Shown piece by piece: positions 54,350 through 61,808 of a DNA stretch of 63,239 bases. Made by a program: the position numbers and the translations under genes. The DNA comes from DATAEK01 sp036258055. Its GTDB lineage: Bacteria; Acidobacteriota; Vicinamibacteria; Vicinamibacterales; 2-12-FULL-66-21. The stretch's first letter is position 1, and each line of letters opens with the position of its first letter. The notes under the pieces are model-generated. The model made no database searches and was not told where the DNA came from. It was given only the letters and a program-made list of their open reading frames with translations. The stretch is taken from positions 1-63,239 of the forward strand of contig DATAEK010000316.1 of NCBI GenBank assembly GCA_036258055.1. Direction: 5' to 3'.

Positions 54350-57271
54350 TCACTGCTTCAGTAACGCTGGCCAATTGAGCACAACACTGATTGACGTTCG
54401 AGCCGCTGGTTGATCCAGTGGCACTTCGATCAGGAAGCGCTGGCCGTCGGGAGTGGACTGCGGAGTAGTACTCACGCCTATGCTCGGAGGGAAGGGAAGC
54501 CGCTGGGGAACGCCACTTTCAAAGGCGGTACCGGTTGTGTTCACTGGCGCGGCAAAAACCGCCGTTCCAAATGGAGCCGTGTTGAAGACGATCTCTCGGT
54601 CGATGCGCCACTGTGGCCAGTTGGCCTGGCCCTTCAAGATCTGCCACTTGCCCTCGCCGAATGACGGCTGGCCGGTCTGCCCTGACACTCGGAACGGGCG
54701 GACATAGACCTCAGCCGCACCTCCAGTCTCGAGCGATACGTACGCAATCCAACGCATGTCGGGTGAAAAGACGCCGGCCCACTCATTGAAGGCCTCGCCG
54801 AGCATCAGATGTGGCTGGCGGTCGCTGAGGGACAATGCCCACAGGTCATATCCCGTGTTCGGAGCGTTCTCGGTGTGATAGAGCAGGAACCGACCGTCGC
54901 GCGACCAGCTGGTCGGATGGTGCCGCAACCCCGGCTCCTTGAGCAGCACCTGCTCGTCGCCGAGTCCGGACGCGGCTTTCTGGTAGATCGTGTCGCCGAG
55001 ACGGCCGGCCGAGTACGCAATGCGGGCGCCGTCTCGAGACCACACGGCGGGCGAGTAGACCTCTTTGTTGAACGTGAAACGCGTGCGCCGACCGTTGGCA
55101 AGGTCCAGCATCCAGAGATCGCCCGGCACGTTGTACGGAGCATCTTTCGCGACTGCGCGCGTGCCATCCGGCGACAACACAACCCGCCAGTCCGTTCCTG
55201 GCGGTCCGAACGTTCCTAACGTCTTCCCCTGCCGGTCAACCCAGGTGAGCTGGAAGGTACCAGGCGCTGATGCGGTCCGATAGACGAGAACGCCGTCAGA
55301 CACCGAAAACACTCCGGTGAAGTACCACGTGATCGCGATGTCCTCGGCCACAGGTACCGGAACGTCTTGGAGCTCCATGCGGCGAGCGTCGAATGGTTGT
55401 GCCATCAGCGTGCCGGCGCGCAGAAAGAACAGGTAGTCGTTCGCGAAGATCGCAGGCACATCTGTGGCCAGTATCCGCTGACGCGACTGGTTCCCGGCGT
55501 CGACGTCGAGAGAACCAACGTACATGCCCTCAACGTCGGGCGGTCCGGAGCGGAAATACAGAAAGTGATTGCCGTCGGGAAGAAAGGTGGGCCCCGTGTG
55601 AACGAACTCTCCCTTGGATAGGTCGACCTCGGTCACCGCCGTCGCCGCGCCCCCTGCCGGGGACACTCGCCACAGCGGACCACCCGATCCGCCGCCCCAA
55701 CTCCCCAGCACGATGTCGCCATGACGATTCCAGGTGCCTGATCGGAGCGCGGCGGTGGGAACACTGGTCACCGTTTCCGGTGGACCGCCGGTCGTGTCAA
55801 CTCTCCTGAGTGTGTTGTCGACGATGAAGCCCACGTACCGGCTGTCGGGGGACCAGAAAGGGGTCGAGGCACCCTCCGTACCCGGCAGGCGCCGCCATTC
55901 AAGTGCATCGAGATCGCGCAACCATAACCCACCTGGAGCGGCCGCCGTGAACGCCAGCTTGCGGCCGTCCGGGGATACCGAAACGTCATCGTACAGAGTC
56001 ACATTCTCCGGCCCCGGCGCCTCGAATCGGCCGGGCGAGCCTGGCGCCGTGGGCTGGAACACCCATGCGGCAATCCCTAACGCGATCGCAGCCATCAACA
56101 CGGCCAACCCTTGCCACGTGCGCCTCTTTTGCGCAGCGATGAGCACCTGGCCATGCGCTGGATCCGCCGCGTCGTGGGCGCCGGATGGCGCGAGCGCCTC
56201 CTCCAGCTCGAGACCGGCGTCGCCGATGTGCTTCAAGCGGCGCCGGCGATCCTTCTCCAGACAGCGCCGAATCAAGCGGCGCACGTTCGAGGGCGTGTCG
56301 TCAGGCAGCAGAGAGTAGTCGGGGGCCGCCGAGAGCACGGTGGCGAGCGTCTCTCCCGTCGTTCGTCGCGCAAACGGCGACACCGCCGTCAGCAGCTCGA
56401 ACAACACGACGCCAAACGACCAGATATCGGATTGGGTGTCGACCACCTCGCCGCGCACCTGCTCCGGACTCATGTAGGCTGGTGTGCCGCCGACGACGCC
56501 GGTTTGCGTGGCGCTCACCGCGTCATTCCACACGAGCGCTTTGGCCAACCCGAAATCGAGCACCTTGACTTGTCCGTCCGGCCGACGCTTGATGTTTGCC
56601 GGTTTGAGGTCGCGATGCACGATGCCTTGCGCATGGGCGGCTGCGAGCGCTTCGGCCACTTGCCGCGCGACGTCCAGCGCCTCGTCGAGCGGCAACGACC
56701 GCCGCCGAAGCCGAGCGGCGAGATCCTCGCCCTCGACGAGCTCCATCACCAAAGCTTTCAGTCCGTCCGCTTCCTCGAGGCCGTACACCACGCCGATGTT
56801 CGGATGATTGAGCGCGGCGAGCACGCGCGCCTCGCGCTCGAAGCGCACGATGCGTTCGCGATCCTCTCGAAACGCGCGCGAGAGGATCTTGACGGCAACG
56901 TCGCGTCCGAGCCGAGTGTCGCGGGCGCGATACACCTCGCCCATTCCACCGGCGCCCATCAGTCCCTGGACTTCGAAGACGCCGAAGCGGTGTCCGGCCA
57001 GCGACGGCGTCGTCGACATCGCACTCGGTGTGGTGTGCGGCGCGAGCTGTTCTGGCGCGGAGGACGAGCTCGACTGATCGGCCAGCACCTCGGCCGCGGC
57101 GGCTGCCACGTAGTTGTTGATGGAGCCGGTGGTTTGCCGGTCAAAGCGCAGCAGCGACTCGACCTCGGCGCGCAGAGCCGCATCGACGTGATGCTCGACG
57201 TAGTACGCCTCGCGCTGGGACGGCGACCAGTCGGCCAGTTCGCGAAAGAGTGCAAGCGCGTCGGGATGCAT
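54350..57271 (-). CDS. Ser/Thr protein kinase with C-terminal TolB/WD40-like propeller
   Basis: About 973 residues from ATG 57271. The kinase domain (about 105-365) is complete: GLMGAGGMGEVYRARD (P-loop), DVAVKIL (Lys), IVHRDLKPANIKRR (catalytic Asp), VLDFGLAK (DFG), GTPAYMSPEQVRG (APE-like). One transmembrane helix near 395-415 (LAVLMAAIALGIAAWVFQPT) leads to a propeller of SPDGRKLAF / SPDSRYVGF / SRDGRFLLY blades. This is the expanded kinase class of Acidobacteriota and Myxococcota. An upstream ATG at 57304 lies within the -10 box, so it is rejected. Confidence 0.93.
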   Translation of the reverse strand: MHPDALALFRELADWSPSQREAYYVEHHVDAALRAEVESLLRFDRQTTGSINNYVAAAAAEVLADQSSSSSAPEQLAPHTTPSAMSTTPSLAGHRFGVFEVQGLMGAGGMGEVYRARDTRLGRDVAVKILSRAFREDRERIVRFEREARVLAALNHPNIGVVYGLEEADGLKALVMELVEGEDLAARLRRRSLPLDEALDVARQVAEALAAAHAQGIVHRDLKPANIKRRPDGQVKVLDFGLAKALVWNDAVSATQTGVVGGTPAYMSPEQVRGEVVDTQSDIWSFGVVLFELLTAVSPFARRTTGETLATVLSAAPDYSLLPDDTPSNVRRLIRRCLEKDRRRRLKHIGDAGLELEEALAPSGAHDAADPAHGQVLIAAQKRRTWQGLAVLMAAIALGIAAWVFQPTAPGSPGRFEAPGPENVTLYDDVSVSPDGRKLAFTAAAPGGLWLRDLDALEWRRLPGTEGASTPFWSPDSRYVGFIVDNTLRRVDTTGGPPETVTSVPTAALRSGTWNRHGDIVLGSWGGGSGGPLWRVSPAGGAATAVTEVDLSKGEFVHTGPTFLPDGNHFLYFRSGPPDVEGMYVGSLDVDAGNQSRQRILATDVPAIFANDYLFFLRAGTLMAQPFDARRMELQDVPVPVAEDIAITWYFTGVFSVSDGVLVYRTASAPGTFQLTWVDRQGKTLGTFGPPGTDWRVVLSPDGTRAVAKDAPYNVPGDLWMLDLANGRRTRFTFNKEVYSPAVWSRDGARIAYSAGRLGDTIYQKAASGLGDEQVLLKEPGLRHHPTSWSRDGRFLLYHTENAPNTGYDLWALSLSDRQPHLMLGEAFNEWAGVFSPDMRWIAYVSLETGGAAEVYVRPFRVSGQTGQPSFGEGKWQILKGQANWPQWRIDREIVFNTAPFGTAVFAAPVNTTGTAFESGVPQRLPFPPSIGVSTTPQSTPDGQRFLIEVPLDQPAARTSISVVLNWPALLKQ

Positions 57272-57302
57272 GGTGCGAGCGAGGTCCAGGCCGCGCGAAG
57301 CC

Positions 57303-57308
57303 ATTATA
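57303..57308 (-). promoter_or_regulatory. -10 box of the kinase gene
   Basis: TATAAT on the minus strand overlaps the ATG at 57304. Transcription from about 57296 leaves a 25-nt leader to the ATG at 57271. CTGACC stands 15 nt upstream as a weak -35. Confidence 0.5.
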
Positions 57309-57938
57309 GAGGCGGAGCTGATCGGTCAGCTGGAAGCGGTGGAGCTCGACAAGAAAGCGGGAGAACAAGCGGGAGACGGGCCGTGAGTGAACCGGCCCGC
57401 ATCGACCGAGCGGAGACCTCCACTGGCACCTCGCACTATGCGGCATTGACCGGCCGCTCGCGGACTGCGGCTTCTCCATCGAGAGCAAGCAGACGTTGCA
57501 CGCGGGCGCCTCGCGTGGGAGCTGCGCGGCGGTTGCCAACTCGATCGCCAGCTCGGCGACCGATTTCGCAAGGAACGAACCGCGCTTACGCAGCTTCTCG
57601 ACGGCGCGCGCATACCAGCAGCGCATCCGCTCGAACTTCCAGCGAGGAGATCTACTTCTATACGCTCGCCGCACAGCCGGTCGCGCGTCCTCCACCAGAT
57701 CCCGAGAAGAAAACGTCTCAGGCCCATACACGCCGCCAATCGCCGGCAGCAACCGCTCCATGACCTGACGATCGCTGCGACTCAGGGCTGAGACGGGACT
57801 GTGCTGCCGCTCGAGTGCCGCAAGAATCTGCCGCTGCAGCTCGATGTCTTGCCGATGGAGTGCGACCAGCTCGCGCAACAAGGTCGCGATCGTGTCGGTC
57901 GAGTCCGCGGGCGCATGGCGCAGAGCGGTCGCGGCCAT
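57305..57938 (-). pseudogene. Phage-module hypothetical gene, probably degenerate at its 3' end
   Basis: The ATG at 57938 overlaps the TGA of the upstream gene by one base. The first about 95 residues look authentic: TIATLLRELVALHRQDIELQ, then LSRSDRQVMERLLPAIGGVY and ETFSSRDLVEDARPAVR. Downstream the frame continues without clear family character and runs through the kinase promoter into the kinase gene, to 57141. I infer that the true 3' end was lost or shifted when the kinase gene was joined on. Function unknown; such genes accompany P27 terminases in phage modules, to my recollection. Confidence 0.4.
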
Positions 57939-58258
57939 CAGTAGCGGTGCTCAGCCAGGAATGCATCTCGCCACTGCCGGAATCCAGCGCCAGCCGGTGC
58001 CTCCTGCTGTGACCAGAACGGCACAAACGCTGCTGCCGCCGCTTCACGCGTCAGGGCCGCGCCGTGCTGCTGCCAGAGCGCATCGCCCGCGGCGGTCCAG
58101 GAGTAGTCGCCGGTCGGCAACTTCACCGCGTCGTACTCGAACTCGACCCAGCCGGGCAGCCGGCACTGCGGCGGTGTGCCGGTCATCAGCGCGAAGTGCC
58201 ACGCCTTCGAGAGCGGCAGGTCAATGCGCGGTTTCGGCGAGCGTTGCTTACGTGGCAT
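57938..58258 (-). CDS. Phage-module hypothetical protein
   Basis: A 106-residue basic-start protein (MPRKQRSPKPRIDLPLSKAW) with a Trp-rich body (GWVEFEYDAVKLPTGDYSWT, FVPFWSQQEAPAGAGFRQWR). It starts 4 nt after the terminase small subunit and its TGA overlaps the next ATG, so it belongs to the same minus-strand operon. No domain is recognised; tight coupling to the terminase gene suggests a packaging or structural role. Confidence 0.6.
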   Translation of the reverse strand: MPRKQRSPKPRIDLPLSKAWHFALMTGTPPQCRLPGWVEFEYDAVKLPTGDYSWTAAGDALWQQHGAALTREAAAAAFVPFWSQQEAPAGAGFRQWRDAFLAEHRY

Positions 58259-58262
58259 TCGG

Positions 58263-58601
58263 TTACCTCGCAATCGAGCGCAGGGCCGGCGGGCGCTTAC
58301 TCTCGGTCGGCGGGCTGATGTCCAGATCCAACTCCCTGAGCAGCCGCGCAAACGCCAGCCGGGAATCCGTCTCCGCGCGCACACAGGGATGTAACCGCGG
58401 TCCGCCCGCCTTCGTCTCGACCGTCAATCCGTCCCGCGCGATCTGCTCGCGTGCCTCCGCGCAGCGATCCCAACTTTCAGCGGCCAAGGTCAACAAGCGC
58501 ACGTGGTGCCCGGCGAGTTCCCACGTGGACACCACCGACTCCCACCAGCGACGGGTCGCCGGCTTCAGATGTCGGGGAGCCTTTAGGCTCGGGTTCGCCA
58601 T
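58263..58601 (-). CDS. Phage terminase small subunit, P27 family
   Basis: A 112-residue protein. The P27 pattern is clear: LKAPRHLKPATRRWWESVVS followed by TWELAGHHVRLLTLAAESWD, then AREQIARDGLTVETKAGG, HPCVRAETDSRLAFARLLRE and LDLDISPP. P27 small terminases recognise phage DNA for packaging. No large subunit, portal or capsid gene is near, so this is a relic of a phage or of a satellite that borrows its own small terminase. Confidence 0.75.
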   Translation of the reverse strand: MANPSLKAPRHLKPATRRWWESVVSTWELAGHHVRLLTLAAESWDRCAEAREQIARDGLTVETKAGGPRLHPCVRAETDSRLAFARLLRELDLDISPPTESKRPPALRSIAR

Positions 58602-58697
58602 GCCTTAATACCCCTCGCTTTTGCCGGGTAGCGGCCCATCAACGGGCTGTGCAATTTTGAACAGCCACCAAGACCCCAGCGGTATACGTTTGCAGGT

Positions 58698-58904
58698 GTG
58701 AAGCCTCAGCCGTATCCACAAGTGGCTCGCACGCTCAGCGGCAACAGCGAAGAACGCGCCGCCCAGATTGAGCGCATCAAAGAACGCCTCGACCGGCTCG
58801 GGGGAAACCCTCACCAAGTGGCGGCCGAACTCGGGGCGTTGGCGCGGGAAATCAAGACTCTCAGAAAGACTCCCAACCCTGCCGCACCCAAACAACACAA
58901 TTAA
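58698..58904 (+). CDS. Small helical protein of the phage module
   Basis: A 68-residue protein from GTG 58698, on the strand opposite to the module. It is mostly one helix (SEERAAQIERIKERLDRLGG, NPHQVAAELGALAREIKTLR) with a likely coiled coil. TATACG ends 9 nt before the GTG, the same geometry as at ndk, so the message would be near-leaderless. It could be a small regulator; no family is recognised. Confidence 0.4.
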   Translation: MKPQPYPQVARTLSGNSEERAAQIERIKERLDRLGGNPHQVAAELGALAREIKTLRKTPNPAAPKQHN

Positions 58905-59371
58905 CACCCCGCCGACGCCGCATCAGCGGCCCTTCGTTGCGCCTTCGTCCGCTTCCGCGCCTTCCGCTTCGCGGGCTTCTCGTCCTTTGGGGGCGTGGGT
59001 GTGCGCAACAACGCAACGGGGAACACGCGTAGTTGTGTTTGGCCGCCCCGCGGGTTCCCTGCCCACCCCGTTCGAACTTCTCAAATTCCACCCGTAAGTT
59101 GGTCTATATAAACGGTTTATCACCATTTTGATCAACGCAATCGGCGACAGGTAAACACCAACTGCGCGCTCCAGGCCGAGAACGCAGAGCGGCTGCGCAT
59201 GTAGCACTTGGTTGCGCACAGTCCGTGCTTGCCTCGCCATCTTCGGTCGTTGTAGACGCTGATGCCGAAGCGGTGGCGCTGCTGCTCGTCGGGCTTCGCA
59301 TGGACAGCACACCGACTTCGTGACACGGCAGGATGCGGGCAAAAGCCGATGCGGCAGGCACGCATCGTCAT
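58861..59371 (-). pseudogene. Frameshifted HNH endonuclease remnant
   Basis: From ATG 59371, overlapping the stop of the upstream gene (ATGA), the frame reads MTMRACRIGFCPHPAVSRSR, CAVHAKPD and GISVYNDRRWR, the usual opening of phage HNH endonucleases with a Cys pair and (Y/R)G..W. The match then moves to a second frame (VLHAQPLCVLG) and to a third (CVDQNGDKPFI, stop, TNLRVEFEKF), which recall the PLC and VDH...N sections. Several indels are needed, so it is not functional. The region also holds an AT-rich pocket near 59098-59140. Confidence 0.4.
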
Positions 59372-59612
59372 TGCAGCGCCTCGCAACACTGGACCAACTG
59401 AATCAGTTCGGCTTTGTGCTCACGAATCAGGGCACGGTCATGGTCGTTGAGGCGGGCATTCGGCCCGACCAGGATGCGACCGTCGGTGGCGAGCTTGATG
59501 TCCAAGCCTCGGCTTCCAGATCCCACAGCACGCGAAGCGCCGGCAGCGAGACGATGAGCCCGCCCTTGAGCACGACCGTCTCAACTTCAAGCTCCGTAGT
59601 AGTCATCGCCAT
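59368..59612 (-). pseudogene. TubC N-terminal docking-domain-like protein, one frameshift
   Basis: From ATG 59612 or 59606 (GGGAG upstream) the frame gives MTTTELEVETVVLKGGLIVS and LPALRVLWDLEA. A one-base deletion near 59510 then breaks it; one added base restores GLDIKLATDGRILVGPNARL, NDHDRALIREHKAELIQLVQ and a TGA at 59368. The restored protein of about 80 residues has the helix-strand pattern (L..L...G..l...g..l.v.p...L......i...K..l...l) of TubC-N-like proteins common in mobile elements. Sequencing error is an alternative to decay. Confidence 0.55.
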
Positions 59613-59634
59613 TCTCCCGTGGGGAATACATTGG

Positions 59635-59716
59635 CGAATCGCTTGGACCACTTGGACCACCAGGACCAGACTCGCGTCCGTTGGGTTGTGTTGGTCCAGC
59701 CGGTCCAGGCGATTCG
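59635..59716. repeat. imperfect inverted repeat with 15-bp arms
   Basis: CGAATCGCTTGGACC (59635-59649) and the reverse complement of GGTCCAGGCGATTCG (59702-59716) agree at 14 of 15 positions, with a 52-nt spacer that carries further GGACCA direct repeats. It sits right behind the last recognisable primase residues and in front of the TubC-like gene. It may be a replication site of the satellite or a recombination scar. Confidence 0.65.
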
Positions 59717-59726
59717 GCACTGTAGT

Positions 59727-60128
59727 CCCTATCGGCGACGACAAGTCCTCCATCTGCTGGATCGCGTCGTTCCCGGACTCGGGATTCACGAAGTACCCGC
59801 GTTGATTCAGGCGGTCAAGCCCTTCGAGCGCCCAGTTGAAAATCGCGGGCGCCTCCGGCAGCAGTTCGCCGGTGAGCTTCGGGTTCTCGCTCCCATAGAA
59901 CGACTTCGTTAGCACGAAGAGGATGACCGGGACGCCAACGCCCCGGATGAATCGCTCAATCTCGGCAACTCGTTGCTCATGATCACGAAGCGTGTCGGGA
60001 GTCGCCCGGTCCAGGGCTCCCGATACTTGCGGTCAATCGTGAGGCTGTCTTCACCGCTCACCGATAACAGCCGCTCGACGACGATCTTGCTGTCGGCCTT
60101 CGTCGAGAGCCGAGCATCGGACAAGGAG
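59727..60128 (-). pseudogene. D5/P4-type primase-helicase C-terminal fragment with frameshift
   Basis: The frame shows SDARLSTKADSKIVVERLLS, SGEDSLTIDRKYREPWTGRL and PTRFVIMSNELPRLSDSSGA LASR, a well-known helicase segment of phage P4-like primases. A one-base deletion at about 59925 follows; restoring it gives FILFVLTKSFYGSENPKLTG, ELLPEAPAIFNWALEGLDRL and YFVNPESG. The N-terminal two thirds (primase and Walker A) are missing beyond about 60128, and the extreme C-terminus is lost at the inverted repeat. Such enzymes replicate satellites and prophages. Confidence 0.8.
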
Positions 60129-60414
60129 GACAAACGCTCTCGGTATCGCGCAGTTCGGCGGTACCGCGCCGTCAGCGAAGCCTTGGAAGGGGCTCGGTCC
60201 TGGCGTCCTGGAGGTCGTCGAGTCGCACGACGGAAACGCCTATCGAGCGGTGTATTCGGTTCGGTTCGAGAAAGCCGTGTACGTCCTGCACGCGTTCCAG
60301 AAGAAGTCGCCGTCCGGTATCCGGACGGCCAAACGGGATATCGGTCTCGTCGCTGAGCGATTGAAAACAGCCGAGAAGGATCACGAGGAACACTATGGCA
60401 AGCAAAAGCGCTGA
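60127..60414 (+). pseudogene. HigB/Gp49-like toxin, N-terminally truncated
   Basis: The plus-strand frame ending in TGA at 60414 reads ALGIAQFGGTAPSAKPWKGL, GPGVLEVVESHDGNAYRAVY, SVRFEKAVYVLHAFQKKSPS and GIRTAKRDIGLVAERLKTAE. This is the RelE-superfamily HigB/phage Gp49-like fold (AKP.KG...GVLEV...YRAVY...VYVLHAFQKKS). About the first 30 residues are missing, and no start codon fits; the homology begins about where the head-to-head primase fragment ends. Its intact form would be a ribosome-dependent mRNA interferase. Confidence 0.7.
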
Positions 60415-60475
60415 TCAGCGAGAACCGGTACCTTTGGCGCTGAAGGACTCTGCGTCCTCGGCCGATCCCATTTGA
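60395..60475 (+). pseudogene. 26-codon remnant in the antitoxin position
   Basis: ATG 60395 overlaps the toxin end and gives MASKSADQREPVPLALKDSA SSADPI before TGA at 60473. In intact HigBA pairs the HTH antitoxin HigA begins here, overlapping or directly after the toxin. Only a short hydrophilic stretch remains and no HTH is seen, so the antitoxin appears deleted. It could also be a chance frame. Confidence 0.3.
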
Positions 60476-60521
60476 CGTGTGCTCTGCTACTCTAGATCGC
60501 TCGGTCGGAACCAGGAGGCAC

Positions 60522-61730
60522 GTGACTGTTCTGGAAGCGGCGGCGGCGCTCGACAGGTTCCTGTTACGGGTGAACCGACCGGTCCAGTACACGGTGATCG
60601 CCGCCACGGTCCTGCACATGATCGCCGTGGCGATTCCAAACGTCCCGCGGGCTTACGTCCATTACGCCCGTTTCCCGGTGCTCAGCGGCGTTCACCAGTA
60701 CGAGACCTACGGTGCTGACACGATTGGCAATTCGTACGTCGCGAAGGTCGTGTTGAATGATCCGCTCGACATGTACACCAAGGCGCGCCTTGAACAGACA
60801 CCGCTCGAGAAGGCGACGTGGACCAGGGAGGCATCAGCTCCCTATCCGCCGGCGGCCTTGCTCACGGCTGCGGGGTTGTATGCCATAGGAGAGGCGATTG
60901 GAATCGGGTTCTACGGCATGGTCCTGCTGCTCGCCACGCTGTTCGTCGGGCTGTCCCTCTGGTATTTCCTGAACACGCGGTGGTACCTTTTTCCTCTCCT
61001 GTACCTGAACTTCGCGTACTTCGGACATCGGTTCGTCTACGTGCAGGACGACTCGTACCTCGCGATGCTCGTCGTGGTCATGATCGCGCTCATCCTCGCC
61101 CGCTCGCGGCGCGACGCCGCTCACATCCTGATGGCGCTCGCCATCACGATGAAGCTCTCGCCGGCGGCGTACGTGTGGCAGATCCTGACCATGCGGAGTG
61201 GAATGGCGATGATCTTTGTCGCCATCCTGTTCGCCGGTTTCGTGCTCCCGTATTTCATCTGGGACAACTACCTGACCATCTTCACGTTCCACGACCAGGT
61301 CAAAGGCAACATCTACGACACGGTCGCGGGGGTCGTATTGGTCGTGCCCTTCACGATTGTGCTGTGGTACGTCGAGACGCGACTCGGGTTCGACCTAGAG
61401 GATCGGATCGGGTGGTCGCTCGTTCCGTTCGCGATGTTCGTCGGCATCAAGATGCGAGTGGCGCGGCACCTGTTGATCGTGCTCCTGGTGCCGGACAAGC
61501 GGGGTTTGCGCAACATCGCGGTATCCATCGGCCTCGCGCTCTACGCCGCGGCTCCGGATGTGTTTCGGCTCGGGTCGGTGCTCTACATCACGACCGTTCT
61601 GCTCTTCGCATGTCTGGCGCATTATCTGCGGAGAATCGGCTGGGCAACGGTTCGCGACGACGTGCGGCATCCGCTGCGCACCGTCGGGCTGCTGCTGTCG
61701 AAGCCCCGGCCCGGTTCTATGGCGGCATAG
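60522..61730 (+). CDS. Polytopic membrane protein, GT-C/GT87-like
   Basis: About 402 residues from GTG 60522, which has an ideal AGGAGG 4 nt upstream; GTG 60477 is an alternative. It has about ten transmembrane helices (for instance VIAATVLHMIAVAIP, GFYGMVLLLATLFVGLSLWY, LFACLAHYL). The run AHILMALAITMKLSPAAYVW is like the (A)G..la.a...K..P motif of DUF2029/GT87 membrane glycosyltransferases that use polyprenyl-phosphate sugars. A conserved periplasmic Asp/Glu was not pinned down. A GT9 gene follows, so glycan synthesis is likely. The family call is tentative. Confidence 0.7.
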   Translation: MTVLEAAAALDRFLLRVNRPVQYTVIAATVLHMIAVAIPNVPRAYVHYARFPVLSGVHQYETYGADTIGNSYVAKVVLNDPLDMYTKARLEQTPLEKATWTREASAPYPPAALLTAAGLYAIGEAIGIGFYGMVLLLATLFVGLSLWYFLNTRWYLFPLLYLNFAYFGHRFVYVQDDSYLAMLVVVMIALILARSRRDAAHILMALAITMKLSPAAYVWQILTMRSGMAMIFVAILFAGFVLPYFIWDNYLTIFTFHDQVKGNIYDTVAGVVLVVPFTIVLWYVETRLGFDLEDRIGWSLVPFAMFVGIKMRVARHLLIVLLVPDKRGLRNIAVSIGLALYAAAPDVFRLGSVLYITTVLLFACLAHYLRRIGWATVRDDVRHPLRTVGLLLSKPRPGSMAA

Positions 61731-61808
61731 TCGCGGTGTTGATCACTCGGAATGCGCGGTGAACGAGCGCGGACCAGGCGACACAGTACACGACGAAACG
61801 AGACTGCC

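Noticed and set aside
57304..57304. ATG 57304 as the kinase start
   Set aside because: It overlaps the TATAAT of the likely promoter, so it would not be in the mRNA.
59104..59361. Minus-strand frame ending CVDQNGDKPFI as an independent gene
   Set aside because: Its start is Ser/Ala-rich noise; only the end fits, as one of several frames of the broken HNH endonuclease.
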